Source: JAFTYO01 sp045611785 (GTDB lineage: Bacteria; Pseudomonadota; Alphaproteobacteria; RF32; CAG-239). Taken from it: a DNA stretch of 31,086 nt. Position 1 is the stretch's first letter; each line of letters opens with the position of its first letter. Both the position numbers and the translations under genes were made by a program. The notes beneath the pieces are model-generated. The model saw only the letters and a list, made by a program, of their open reading frames with translations. It was not told where the DNA came from and did no database searches. Positions 1 to 10,000 of the stretch are shown here, in pieces. The stretch is from contig JAZKXV010000007.1 in assembly GCA_045611785.1 (NCBI GenBank), positions 1-31,086 on the forward strand, read 5' to 3'.

Positions 1-539
1 TAAACTATCCATCAACAAAAAAATCTATTGAAAACATCAATAAACAACTTGAGTTCTTTCTTACTCATTGTGAAGATATCACTAAAGTTTCTTTCATTAC
101 TCAAGGTACCGGTTGCTTAATTTTAAGAGACTTAATTTCAAAATCGTACGGCTGGCAAGAAAAGTTCAAACTAAATAAAGTTATTAACATAAACCCTATA
201 AATTGCGGAAGCGACTTCTTTGAGCTTTTATCTCGTTGCAAAATATTTAGTTTGATTTTCGGTCCTTTATTAAAAGAGGCAACGCCTAACAGCGCAAGAT
301 CAATTTCGAAACTACCTACAGATATAAATTTAGGTTTAATATTTTGCGACACTTGGCTTACAAGGTTGTTAAAACCAATTACTAATAAATTTAAAAGTGT
401 TAAGCTTAAGTCGGACACTGTAGAAACAGATTTCTCAGACAAGACAATTTATATAAAAAATAAAGATTATAACATTTTCAACAACCCCAATACCATTAGC
501 GCATGCTTGAATTTCTTATCAAAAGGAAGTTTTGAATAA
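1..539 (+). CDS. Degenerate alpha/beta-hydrolase (lipase-like) family protein, 5' end cut by window
   Basis: The frame is open from the first base of the window (first whole codon at position 3) to the TAA at 537-539, so the N terminus lies outside. The visible 178 residues start NYPSTKKSIE and follow the pattern of alphaproteobacterial lipase-like alpha/beta hydrolases: a strand and nucleophile-elbow region (KVSFITQGTGCLILRDL), then a Pro-Asn-x-Gly-Ser-like stretch (INPINCGSDF) and a Gly-Pro segment. In active relatives the elbow reads T-H-S-x-G-G; here the nucleophile Ser position is Gly (T-Q-G-T-G). The usual C-terminal His region reads DYNIFNNPNTISACLNFL, with no His. If this alignment by eye is right, the protein is a pseudoenzyme. 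The gene is otherwise intact to its stop. A Met at 252 is internal to the frame and is not a credible start. Confidence 0.55.
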   Translation, partial: NYPSTKKSIENINKQLEFFLTHCEDITKVSFITQGTGCLILRDLISKSYGWQEKFKLNKVININPINCGSDFFELLSRCKIFSLIFGPLLKEATPNSARSISKLPTDINLGLIFCDTWLTRLLKPITNKFKSVKLKSDTVETDFSDKTIYIKNKDYNIFNNPNTISACLNFLSKGSFE

Positions 540-551
540 AAGTTTAATGAT

Positions 552-597
552 ATTGTAACACAATTTTATATATTTTTATGTTAAAATAATTTATAAT
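552..597 (+). promoter_or_regulatory. Possible promoter with short inverted repeat before the VirB6-like block
   Basis: The 75-nt gap holds a perfect inverted repeat ATTGT-AAC-ACAAT (552-564) and a TATAAT hexamer (592-597) 17 nt upstream of the ATG at 615. No good -35 hexamer sits at standard spacing, so the promoter call is weak. It is the only gap of this size before the long plus-strand block, which makes it the natural place for its start. Confidence 0.3.
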
Positions 598-614
598 TGC
601 AATTAGAGGGAAAT

Positions 615-812
615 ATGAAGTCGGTTTTTATTACATTATTAATGTTTGCGGTAACTATTGGCGCTATACATTTTAAAATATTTGATATAATGTCAAGCGT
701 CTATGTATACGTTTTAGCTTTCGTATTAGTAATTGTATCACTTATATTTGCTCTTAAAATTTTGGGTAACCCGTTGACTAAGGAAGAAAAAAATGACAAT
801 GAACAAAATTAA
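615..812 (+). CDS. Small two-helix membrane protein, unknown
   Basis: A 65-residue protein starting MKSVFITLLM. The ATG at 615 is preceded at good distance by AGAGGG (606-611); an in-frame TTG at 597 lies upstream of this ribosome-binding site and is rejected. Two hydrophobic segments (about residues 3-22 and 31-54) are separated by a short polar turn, and the tail is charged (KEEKNDNEQN). The stop overlaps the start of the next gene by 20 nt, indicating translational coupling to the first VirB6-like protein. Size and topology recall small T4SS subunits such as VirB2 or VirB3, but no family signature is visible, so it is left as an unknown small membrane protein. Confidence 0.6.
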   Translation: MKSVFITLLMFAVTIGAIHFKIFDIMSSVYVYVLAFVLVIVSLIFALKILGNPLTKEEKNDNEQN

Positions 813-2232
813 AAAAATTCTATCAGCTGTTTTAGTCATTTTCGCTATATGTTTTTTTACGTCTAAAGCAATGGCGGATCCGGTTACCGAAGGGTGCACA
901 CCTTTGCCTCAAAAATACAGAGAAATGAGTGCCTGTATATTATGTCCCCTATTTGAAGTCATTTTAAAAACAGACCAATCAATCGCGACAAAAGCTTTTG
1001 AAGCTTTAGCTTCTTCATTTAGAAATGTCGTAGTAGTTGCTTTAGCATTGTTCATCGCTTATCACACTTTATTATTAGTGTCTTCCTTCACAAAGCAAGA
1101 CGCTCCTAAATATATAAACACTCTTTTAGTGCAAATTTTTAAGGTTCTGATAGTTGTTTGGATGTTAACAAATCCTGAATATATATATAAGTATGTAATA
1201 GACCCGCTTATGACGGCCGGGCTAGAGTTTGGTCTGGCGCTACTGTTAGATAACGGAACCAGTGGAAATACTGTGATATCTCAGTTTCATAGTGAAGTTA
1301 ACAACACTTCAGGTAGCATGCCTAGTGGTGTAATTGGTAAAAACGTATTAGCCAGTGTTATAGCTGCCGTTAAGCTATTTTCTAACTCAGCTGCCAAAAT
1401 GCCGGCAATAGGAAGTGTGCTTATTTGTGTATCTGTTAATGAGGCATCCGGCACATTTTTACCAGACTTCTCAATGATGATTCAAGGTTTAGTCGTTTTA
1501 GGTTTTGGTTGGGCAATTACATTATCTTGCTGCTTCTATTTATTAGATTCGGCTGTCAGGTTTGGTATATTCTGCGCATTACTCCCATTCTTAATTGCGT
1601 CATGGCCATTTAAGGTTACGGCAAAATACACGAAAACCGGATGGGATATTTTCATGAATGCCTTTTTCAACTTTGTAATGGTCGGCTTAGTTATCAGCAT
1701 CACATCAGAATTGATAATGCAAGCACTTAGTGGTGGTAAAGGCGGTTTAGATGCAATAGAAAAAGCACTTTCAGGAAGTGACGTTGAAGCACTTCAAGGT
1801 TTATTAGAAATTGGCGGAGTCGATTTCTTGGTTTTACTTGCATCTTGTATGTTTGCATTTAAGTTAGTAGAACAAATCAACTCATTAGCAACCGAAATGG
1901 CCGGTGGCGGCGGAAGCAAAGGCATTGGCTCTAAAATTGGTGGTGCTGCAGCACAAGCTGTCGGTAAGGTTGGCGGCATGGCTAAAAGCGCAGGTGGAGC
2001 TGTTGCAGGAGCTGTTTATGAAGGAACAGGTGCTAAAGCTAGCGTTGATAACATGAAACAAGGCGCAATGAACAAAATGGCTAACTTCGGAGCTAAAATC
2101 GGCCTTGGAAACAAAGCTAACCCTGGCGGAGCCGGTGGAGGTTCCGGCGGAGGCTCTGGGGGCGACGGAGGTTCCGGTGGAGGTTCCGGCGGTGACTCTG
2201 GTAGCGGTGGCAGCGACGGGGGATCTGGATAA
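793..2232 (+). CDS. VirB6/TrbL-like inner-membrane protein, Gly-rich C terminus, tail out of frame
   Basis: 479 residues in the frame as read. A Sec signal peptide is likely cleaved after Ala28 (SKAMA/DP). A short ectodomain carries a CxxC (ACILCPLFE), then come helices near 78-97, 110-125, 232-252 and 258-275 and two more further on. The segment CFYLLDSAVRF...LPFLIASWPFKVT is shared with three other proteins in this block (aromatic-x-L/V-V/L-D, then P, then W/I-x-F-x-V/A-T) and is typical of the polytopic VirB6/TrbL family, which forms the inner-membrane channel region of type IV secretion systems. After the last helix a GGGGS motif leads into a Gly/Ser-rich linker. The frame stops at 2232 inside that linker while the neighbouring frame continues it for 193 more residues, so the real gene may run to 2803. 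AGGAAG at 781-786 sets the ATG at 793. Confidence 0.75.
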   Translation: MTMNKIKKILSAVLVIFAICFFTSKAMADPVTEGCTPLPQKYREMSACILCPLFEVILKTDQSIATKAFEALASSFRNVVVVALALFIAYHTLLLVSSFTKQDAPKYINTLLVQIFKVLIVVWMLTNPEYIYKYVIDPLMTAGLEFGLALLLDNGTSGNTVISQFHSEVNNTSGSMPSGVIGKNVLASVIAAVKLFSNSAAKMPAIGSVLICVSVNEASGTFLPDFSMMIQGLVVLGFGWAITLSCCFYLLDSAVRFGIFCALLPFLIASWPFKVTAKYTKTGWDIFMNAFFNFVMVGLVISITSELIMQALSGGKGGLDAIEKALSGSDVEALQGLLEIGGVDFLVLLASCMFAFKLVEQINSLATEMAGGGGSKGIGSKIGGAAAQAVGKVGGMAKSAGGAVAGAVYEGTGAKASVDNMKQGAMNKMANFGAKIGLGNKANPGGAGGGSGGGSGGDGGSGGGSGGDSGSGGSDGGSG

Positions 2233-2803
2233 CTCTAGCGGCGATGGAGGTGACAGCGGTTCCTTAGAAAACTCAACAACTCCTGGTAACGCCGGTGGCG
2301 ATGGAGGTTCAAGCGGTGGATCTGGTGGAGGTTCTGGGGGCCCTGAAGGTGGTGAACCATCTGGCGGATCTGGTTCTCAAGGTGGCGGAGACAACAACAC
2401 TCCGGATAAAGATGGCAATACTTACTATGAAAATGGTAACATAAAGTCATCAAGAAGCACCGATGAAAACGGAAACGTTGTTGAAAAGGACTTTAATGCA
2501 GACGGTACAATGGCTGCACAAAGAACAACAGATAAAGACGGAAACAAGTCTTGGGAAACATATGATAAAAGTGGAAACAAACAAACTGAAGGAAGAATAA
2601 ACGCTGACGGAAGCAGAGAAAACAGAACATATAAAGACGGAAAACTAGCATCAGAACGAATAACAGACAGTGCCGGTAACGAATCTTGGAAATCATATAA
2701 AGAAGACGGATCCGTACAAAATCATGGCCATAGAAATGTTGACGGTTCAGGATCTGCTACCATCGACGGAAGAACAAGAAGCTGGGGACCCGACAACAAG
2801 TAG
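2222..2803 (+). pseudogene. Out-of-frame C-terminal tail of the preceding VirB6-like gene
   Basis: From 2222 this frame reads DLDNSSGDGGDSG and carries on the same Gly/Ser-rich linker, then gives about 110 residues of short imperfect repeats of the type DGNxxYENGNIK, DENGNVVEKDFNADGT, DKDGNKSWETYDKSGN, ending at TAG 2801-2803. No start codon with a ribosome-binding site lies at its beginning; an in-frame ATG at 2105 overlaps the upstream gene in a different frame and gives an unrelated Val/Pro-rich sequence. Similar DENGN repeats occur in the cytoplasmic tail of the M23-VirB6 protein in this block, which supports this stretch being the missing tail. Removing one G from the run at 2218-2222 restores a single frame from 793 to 2803. 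Possible explanations are a real mutation, a sequencing or assembly indel, or recoding. Confidence 0.65.
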
Positions 2804-2839
2804 TTTATAAAAGCTTTGTCAATAATTTGAGGACTAAAT

Positions 2840-4171
2840 ATGAGCATAACTAAGAAAAACATATTTCAAATACTTAAAACCATACTAACAGTTTTATTTA
2901 TGGTCTTATGTCTTTCTGCGTGCAGCACTGATAAAGGTGATATGTCGGGTGCTGAAATGGAAGGTGAAGAAAGCGAGCTAGATGAACAACAAAGATCATG
3001 TTGGCAAGCAAACTTATTAGAAATGTTCTACAATGCTATGGCCGGTTCTTCAATGAAAGCTTATCCTAAAGTTACAAAAAGCACCATGCCGTTTATTATG
3101 GTTGCGTTTGCTATTTGGTTATCAATAAGGCTTTTAAAGCACGTTACATCTTTAGTTGAAGAATCGCCGGCCGAAGTATGGACCGAAGTCGGGCGAATGG
3201 CTTTTATGTGTGTATTTTGCGGTTTATTAGCCTCTTCTACCGAGTTTTTACTTTTTGCGTTAAATACTTTTATTTTTCCGGTTTATTACACATTCTTGGA
3301 ATTCGGCAGCCGAATTTTAGAATTAACGGCATCAGGTGAAAGCACAGACATAAAAGGACAAGTAATTGGTCAAAGATGCTTGTTTTATACAAATTCTTTA
3401 ATATGTGCTGCACCTCCGCTTGAAAAAGTTACAGTGAGCGGAAGCGCAGCCAACTTCCCTTCAGGACCATCAAACTTAATGCAATGTCTTGTTTGCGCAA
3501 CAAGCGACAGAATGCAACTTGGTTTTGTAATGGCAAAAGAGTTATTGGCTGCAGATAACTTCACAAGTGTTATCATTGGTCTTTTATTATATGGTATCTT
3601 TACAATTGTAAAAGTTTCTTTCGTATTTTATCTGGTAGACAGCATCTTCAGAATGAATATTGTTGTTATCATATTACCATTCTTAATTTTAGCAATTCCG
3701 TTTAAGGCGACCAGAGGTTGGGCAAAAGAAGGTATGCTAACAATATTTAACTCTGCTGCCTGTATGATGTGTATTGCCATTATAGCAACCATGTCAATGC
3801 TTGCTATGCAACTTTTAATTAACAATAACTCGACCAACTTTGGAGACCAAGCTGTATATCAAGAATTTGGTGTAATACCGTTATCTATTTTACTTATTGC
3901 ATTTTTAATATTAAAAAGTATCGGTCTTGCTGTATCTCTCGCCAATTCTATTGTTGGTGGTGGCGGAAGTACCAACTTCCAAAAGAAAATTGGAAAACTT
4001 GCAGCATTTGTTGCTAAAAAAGCCTTCGGATTTATTACCAGTGGTGCAGGTAACATTTTCACCAACATAATTGAAAAGCATCAAAAATTGCGCGAAGCTA
4101 AGAAAAAGATTCAAAAAATCAAACAAAAGGCAAATGGTGTCCTTAACAGCTTAGCAGGGAGGGATAAATAA
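2840..4171 (+). CDS. VirB6/TrbL-like membrane lipoprotein
   Basis: 443 residues. The N terminus is a lipoprotein signal peptide with lipobox LSAC (Cys28), unusual for a VirB6 homologue, followed by an acidic stretch (GDMSGAEMEGEESELDEQQ). The body aligns with the other VirB6-like proteins of the block: helices around 83-100 and 120-150, then FYLVDSIFRMNIVVIILPFLILAIPFKAT without gaps against the paralogue at 793, and after the last helix VGGGGSTNFQKKIG, matching AGGGGSKGIGSKIG there. The tail is short and basic (Lys-rich helix to residue 443) with no long extension. The CxxC of its paralogues is reduced to a single Cys (RSCWQANLLE). GAGGA at 2829-2833 precedes the ATG. Its TAA overlaps the next ATG by one base. 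Confidence 0.72.
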   Translation: MSITKKNIFQILKTILTVLFMVLCLSACSTDKGDMSGAEMEGEESELDEQQRSCWQANLLEMFYNAMAGSSMKAYPKVTKSTMPFIMVAFAIWLSIRLLKHVTSLVEESPAEVWTEVGRMAFMCVFCGLLASSTEFLLFALNTFIFPVYYTFLEFGSRILELTASGESTDIKGQVIGQRCLFYTNSLICAAPPLEKVTVSGSAANFPSGPSNLMQCLVCATSDRMQLGFVMAKELLAADNFTSVIIGLLLYGIFTIVKVSFVFYLVDSIFRMNIVVIILPFLILAIPFKATRGWAKEGMLTIFNSAACMMCIAIIATMSMLAMQLLINNNSTNFGDQAVYQEFGVIPLSILLIAFLILKSIGLAVSLANSIVGGGGSTNFQKKIGKLAAFVAKKAFGFITSGAGNIFTNIIEKHQKLREAKKKIQKIKQKANGVLNSLAGRDK

Positions 4172-4911
4172 TGATAAAAAATGTTAAATACATATTTTTA
4201 GCCCTATTTATCACAATGCTTGCTTGTGTTATCAAATCCAACAGCGCTAATGCAGCAATTGGTGATTATACCATGACATGCGGTAAAACTCCTTTAGGAG
4301 ACCCTGTATCATGCTCGACAGATAAATATAATTGCGTTGTTTGTACAGAACACTCTACACCTTGGGGATTGCGTTGGGTTTACGATGAAGAAAAAAGGGT
4401 CTTTTATTGCAGAAACAAAGACTTGAAAGTAAAAGGAAATTGTTCAGTTACCACTACCGGAGGATTAGAAGGAGAATCGGAAACTAATTTCTTAATCTTC
4501 ACAGTGGATCAAGATGCTGGTTATGAGTGTGTAACAAACAACTTTTTATCAATGTACACATCAACTTGTTATGGTTGTGAAATTGTCGAAACTTTGGCAT
4601 CTGCATTTGTTAGAGCAGCAGCTAAAGCATACAATGTTGCCCGAGAAGCTGGTAATGCCATTTTGGTTGTTGCAACCATTATTTGGATAGGAATTTTTGT
4701 ACTTAAAAACATATCATCATTTACCACTGTAGAGCCAAGACAAATGCTTCAGCAGTTAATGATACAATTGTTTAAGGTTTTTATTGCGTTTGTTATCTTA
4801 AACTCAGGCATTCAAACCATTTTGCACTATACGTTAGAACCTATCATGCTTTTCGGAACCGACTTTGCTGATGCTATCTTGGTTGGAACGGCAACTGTAG
4901 AAGGAATGTAA
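4171..4911 (+). CDS. N-terminal half of a split VirB6/TrbL-like protein
   Basis: 246 residues with a signal peptide (cleavage near SANA/AI), a Cys-rich ectodomain of about 110 residues, the CxxC motif YGCEI preceded by Cys (TCYGCEIVE), and two helices (about 169-187 and 202-220). These match the first half of the VirB6-like proteins at 793 and 7046: the segment PRQMLQQLMIQLFKVFIAFVIL aligns directly with PRKLLQELMIQAFKVLLVVIIL in the latter. It then stops where those proteins continue to their second membrane half. The next gene begins 3 nt later and supplies exactly that missing half with its own signal peptide. AGGGAGGG just upstream serves the ATG, which overlaps the previous stop (TAATG). 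Confidence 0.72.
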   Translation: MIKNVKYIFLALFITMLACVIKSNSANAAIGDYTMTCGKTPLGDPVSCSTDKYNCVVCTEHSTPWGLRWVYDEEKRVFYCRNKDLKVKGNCSVTTTGGLEGESETNFLIFTVDQDAGYECVTNNFLSMYTSTCYGCEIVETLASAFVRAAAKAYNVAREAGNAILVVATIIWIGIFVLKNISSFTTVEPRQMLQQLMIQLFKVFIAFVILNSGIQTILHYTLEPIMLFGTDFADAILVGTATVEGM

Positions 4912-4914
4912 ACA

Positions 4915-7020
4915 ATGAATAAGTTTGTTAAAAATATAGGTTTGTTATTTTTCATTCTTTGCACTGCACTGATGCTTAGTGCTCCATCTTATGCCGGAAC
5001 ATATGATAAAAAGTTATCAAAATCAGAACGTGAAAGCTTATGCACGCAATTAAAAAACCAACAACTTGCCGACAAAAGTGGCGGCTCATTGGGTGGAGGT
5101 ATCATTCCTGACAAAGTTTTAACCAGCATATATGAAACCACCAAGAAAATTAATGATAAAACAGCTTTAATGTTAACCATGGGACATTCTCTTACATGTC
5201 ATGCCGTGCATGCCGGTAAGCAAAGTGTAACGATTTTAAGTGTTGAACTTTTTGATTATCCTGATTTTTCTGTTTGGTTATGCGGAGCTATTATTTATGT
5301 TGTCGGCTTCATGATGACTATGAGTATCACTTTTTATGTGGTGGATATTGCTTTTAAATTAGGTTTTGCGGTAATTATGTTGCCCATTGGTATTTCTCTA
5401 TGGCCATTTTCAGTTACAAAAGATAAGTTAACCACTTTGATAAGCATTATTTTAAAAAGTGCCGGTGTGTTTGTCTTCCTGGCTATAACAGTATCATATG
5501 CCTTAAATTTGGTAGATAGTGCTACAAGCATGAATTTAACTGACGAAATGCCTGAATTTGCTTTAGCAGTCATGAAAGATACAGCAAGAAGCCAGGGATT
5601 AGACTGGGATAACCTCGGAGGTATGGAAAAGTTGTTCTTTATGATTAACAACAATGCCACCGATGCAATTGCTCAAAACTTTACATTATTTAGCTTATAC
5701 TTTTTAGTATTAATGTTTGCTATGGTATATGGTTTTAAGTTAATTGGTTCAACAATTGAAGATTATGTTGATAAGTTTTTCCCTGATAAAGCATTCGGAA
5801 AAGCCGCACCTATGCACGGCAGTTTAACTCAGGCTGTGGATTTTATGAAATCGCACACAGTTGATAAAGCAGCATCTTGGGCAGGAGACGTTGCAAAAAC
5901 GCAAGCAGGTAGAGTAGTTCAAGGAACCGGAAAACTAATGACCGGAAAATACAATGACAGCATTAAGCATTATATGAAAAACCCGGGTGATATTTCCAGA
6001 AACATTGCATCAACAGTTCACGGTGCAGGCGGCACTTTAGCAAAAGGAGCATCTTCTATCTTAACCGGAACAGTTGGAAGAGTTGTTTTAGGTAAACAAG
6101 CAAGCCAAGATTTACAAGCACAAATCAGCGGAAAAATTGATGAAGGTGTAGATAAATTAAACCATGCTGCCGATGGTGTTGCACAAAAAGTAAATAACTT
6201 CCATCAAAAAAATATTAATAAAATAGGTGAAGCAGTCGACAATGTAAAAGAAAAATTTAATAACACTGCTGTTGGTAAAACGATAAATCAAGCGGCAACT
6301 TCTGTAAAGCAAGCTCATACTAATGTTAAAACAGCATTCGATAAACGTATCGACAAGCTTCAAAGTAAAAGAAAAAGCATTAACGCAGCAATCAGAGGCT
6401 CTAAATATTATAAAGCCGTAACAGGCTTTAAAGATAAAGCTGTTTCAAAAATTGAACAAGCTGAACAAACCGTTATCCAAGCAATTAACGGTGGAAGAGC
6501 AAAACTAAACAATGTATTTGACAAAGGATATGAAGCTATTGACAAGTCTCTTAAAGCCAATGAAACTGATGGAAAGATGAAAAGATTTGGTAAAGCCATT
6601 GCCAGAGGCGTATCAAAAGGTGCTATCGGAATTGTAGATATACCACAAAGAGTTTTAACAGGCGGTGCTGCGTTAACACTTAATGCAACAACAGCAGCAT
6701 TAGGAGGCGTAGCTAAGACAGCTGTTAAAGGAGCTACCGGTATAGCCATTGCGCCTACAGAAATAGCCGGAGCAGTAGCTAAAGCCCCATCGCTGATTGC
6801 TGAAGGTACATTAAAAGTTGTTAACATACCAAGAAACCTGAAAAAAGCAGCTAATGCTACAAAGTCTTTATACAACTTTACCGGTGAAATACTTCAACAT
6901 ACCGGAGGGCAAATGCAAAGAAACAAAAAATCGGATGAACAAATCAGAAGAGAAAGAGCTCGAAAAGAAGAAGAAGAATATTTGCGTGAAAAAGAACAAC
7001 GTCAAAATGGTGAGTGGTAA
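4915..7020 (+). CDS. C-terminal half of split VirB6/TrbL-like protein with long helical tail
   Basis: 701 residues. A signal peptide (cleavage near SYAG/TY) and a short ectodomain precede the second-half membrane core: a helix at about 122-145, FYVVDIAFKLGFAVIMLPIGISLWPFSVT, then two further helices and FTLFSLYFLVLMFAMVYGFKLIG. From about residue 300 to the end lies a roughly 400-residue hydrophilic region rich in Lys, Ala, Gln and Gly, predicted helical, with alternating amphipathic and Ala/Gly stretches and a final charged helix (RRERARKEEEEYLREKEQ). Extended soluble tails are also known on rickettsial VirB6 paralogues. The gene follows the previous stop by 3 nt and probably acts together with it as one channel subunit. 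Confidence 0.72.
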   Translation: MNKFVKNIGLLFFILCTALMLSAPSYAGTYDKKLSKSERESLCTQLKNQQLADKSGGSLGGGIIPDKVLTSIYETTKKINDKTALMLTMGHSLTCHAVHAGKQSVTILSVELFDYPDFSVWLCGAIIYVVGFMMTMSITFYVVDIAFKLGFAVIMLPIGISLWPFSVTKDKLTTLISIILKSAGVFVFLAITVSYALNLVDSATSMNLTDEMPEFALAVMKDTARSQGLDWDNLGGMEKLFFMINNNATDAIAQNFTLFSLYFLVLMFAMVYGFKLIGSTIEDYVDKFFPDKAFGKAAPMHGSLTQAVDFMKSHTVDKAASWAGDVAKTQAGRVVQGTGKLMTGKYNDSIKHYMKNPGDISRNIASTVHGAGGTLAKGASSILTGTVGRVVLGKQASQDLQAQISGKIDEGVDKLNHAADGVAQKVNNFHQKNINKIGEAVDNVKEKFNNTAVGKTINQAATSVKQAHTNVKTAFDKRIDKLQSKRKSINAAIRGSKYYKAVTGFKDKAVSKIEQAEQTVIQAINGGRAKLNNVFDKGYEAIDKSLKANETDGKMKRFGKAIARGVSKGAIGIVDIPQRVLTGGAALTLNATTAALGGVAKTAVKGATGIAIAPTEIAGAVAKAPSLIAEGTLKVVNIPRNLKKAANATKSLYNFTGEILQHTGGQMQRNKKSDEQIRRERARKEEEEYLREKEQRQNGEW

Positions 7021-7045
7021 TTTTTTAAGAAATGGAATTGAAACG

Positions 7046-10000
7046 ATGAAAGCTAAAAGGCAACATATTTTATCATACACATGTAACATACTATTCATAG
7101 TATGCCAAATGTTGATATTTTCTTCAATTGCACAAGCACAATCAACTTGTGGAGGATCATCTTGTAGCAATTCTACTTGCCAATTAACTTTGAACAGCCA
7201 AGGTCATTTAAGCAATAATTGTCCTAGCGGAACCAGATACGATGTTGACCCTAACTGCGTTATGAACCAAAATGCTGAACCAGGTAGTTGTATTGATACA
7301 ATGCCGGTTGCCTCTATCAATCGTGTTTCTGAAACAAACTGCTTTCGTGCAAATGGTGCCGGTGGAAACCCTAAACCTCGTAACCACTTAGGTACAGACT
7401 ACGCATCCACTCAAGGTACAGCCGTTACTGCTGCAGCTGATGGCACTGTAGTTTGGGCAAAACCAATGGGCGGTGGCGGAAGAACTATCATAATCGAACA
7501 CGAAAAAGCTTGTCAATGTACAGCCGGAAACCCAGGTGGATCATGTGACAGTAAATACATTACAGTATATATGCACCTTCAAAATTTTGCCGTAACCGGA
7601 GGAAGTGTTAAAAAAGGTGCCGTAATCGGTTGGGTTGGAGGCTCTAACTACAGCAGTTCCAGCGGTATATTGTGCGATTATCCTGATACCAATTCAACAG
7701 ATAACTGTAAACCTTACGGACCTCACTTACACTTTGAAATTCATAGCGGACCTTTCAGCAAAGGATATAGTAATTTAAAAAGTTCCATTATTAACCCATT
7801 GTGCGATGACATTCAGCAATTTTGCGGTGGTTGTAGCTATGATGTTGACAAATGCCAAAATAAAGATGGTGCTCAATCATGGGAGACATTAAGTGAAGAA
7901 GCAAGCGCAACTAAAAAACAAGCATCTGCAACCGGACAAACAACTGCACCATTACAAGACACTCCTAGTCTTATGATGAGTGAATGTGCACTCAGCCGAT
8001 TCTTAGCAGATGGAGACACTTGTTGGTTCTGCTCAATATTCAGAGTTTTATTTAACACCGCAAGTACCATTGCATTAAAAGCATATAAAGCCTTAGCTGA
8101 CAGTATTGCCATTGTCGTTGTTGTAGGATATGCTATATGGGTAAGTATTGTTATATTAAAACATATAGCAGCAGTTGAAGTAAAAGATCCTAGAAAACTT
8201 TTACAAGAATTGATGATTCAGGCATTTAAAGTACTTTTGGTAGTCATAATATTAAAAATGAGCTTTTTCCAAGTTATGCATTTAACGCTCGAACCCGTAT
8301 TTAATACAGGTATGACGTTTGTACAAACAATTAGTGAAGGAAATTGCTCATCTGGTGCATCTTATATGCAAAACATTAACGGATATGACAGCGACACAGG
8401 TGTAACAGATTCGTCTACCGGTGGTTTACCAAAATCAATCGGAGAAAGCATTATTTGTTCAATTAAATCTATGCAAGATAGCATTATGAGAATGATTGCA
8501 TATGGACGTCAAGCATGGTGTGTTGCTTGGGGACCTGAATCTTTCTTATGGGGAATATTGCCACACTTTGCATATTTAATAACCAGTCTTGTTATTATGA
8601 TTGGTGGCTTTGTTCTGCTTGTTTCATTCCCCTGGTGCTTGGTAGACTGTGTAATACAGATGTCAATAGCTGCAGGCTTGGCTCCAGCCGCAATTGGTGC
8701 GTGGGCATTTAAAGCAACAGGAAGATACTTAAAAATGATATGGGACTTCTTTATGAATGCAATGTTTAACTTTGTATTTTTAAGTATCATCATATACATC
8801 ATCATGACTGTAGTAGATCAGTTCATGGGAGGTTTAACAAACCGAAATGCAAATGACTGGGGCTTCTTAATTGATCCTATAGACGGATTGGCATATTGGG
8901 GAGTTTCCGGATTAAAATTGGTTGTTATCTGCCTTATGGGATGGGTATTCTTAGATGAAGGAAAAAGTTTTGCCGATAAATTTGCAAAAGGTGCTATTGA
9001 CGGTATCGGCCGAAGCGTGGGCGGAACTTTTGCTCAAGCCGGTTCAAAAGTCGGTGGTGCTGCTCTAAAAGCCGGCAAAGCCACCTTCGGAGCTGCTTTA
9101 CAAGTGGGAGATCACTTTATTGGATCAAGAATCAGAGATAAAGTAAACAACTATCGTATCAACAAAGTTAAAAATGGCGCTGATAATGTAATAAGAGATG
9201 AAAACGGAAACATTACCGGATATGAAAGAACTCGTCGTAATGTATTCGGTAAAAAAGTAACTCGTAGAGTTGACATAGGAGAAGACGGAAAAGAGACTTG
9301 GTCAAAAGAAAAACATAGTTTAAGTGCCGAAATAGGTAATAAAATATCCAATAAAATAAATAATGTTCGCCGCGATTTAATGTTTAATCGTGACAAAGAT
9401 GAAAATGGTAATTTAGTAGGAGCTAAAGATATACTTGATGATAAAGGAAATATTATCGCAAGAGAAACCGAACACGGCAAAGAATACTATGATGCCGAGG
9501 GTAAAGTTATTGCAAGAGAACACTATCATCGTAATTTACTTGGTCGCAAAGTTACCACAAGAGATCAGCTTGGTGAAGATGGTAAATGGCATATGACAAG
9601 ACAAAAGAGCAATGCTCGTATGGAATTATTAGCCGTAGCCACTGCTAAACTGCAACCATTTTTAGATAAACAAGTAGTTAAACACTCAAATCCAGACAGC
9701 AAGCTTGCCCGAGCTGCACACAGTGCATTATCAAAGCTACAAGCATCAAATGAAGCTGTACACAGATTTGCAGATAGAAACATTGAAGGAAAAGAAAAAG
9801 TTTTAGGTGCTGAAAATCAAACATCAAAAATTGTAAGTGCCGATAAATATCTGAAAGTAATTTCACACAAAGGAAGTAATGGTGAAATTGTAGGAAAAGA
9901 ATTTGCTTTCCATGCAAATTCAGCAAAACATTTTGTTAATCCTGATGGCTCTATTAATATGCAAACTATCAGTGCTATTGCTACTTATAGCAATATTGAT

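Noticed and set aside
6408..6875. 155-codon minus-strand frame opposite the tail of the split VirB6-like gene
   Set aside because: Hydrophobic Ala/Pro-rich shadow of an Ala/Lys-rich coding region; no initiation site and no domain.
6854..7045. Earlier start for the M23-VirB6 protein
   Set aside because: It would add a strongly charged 64-residue leader overlapping the previous gene and would bury the signal peptide; the ATG at 7046 gives a standard one.
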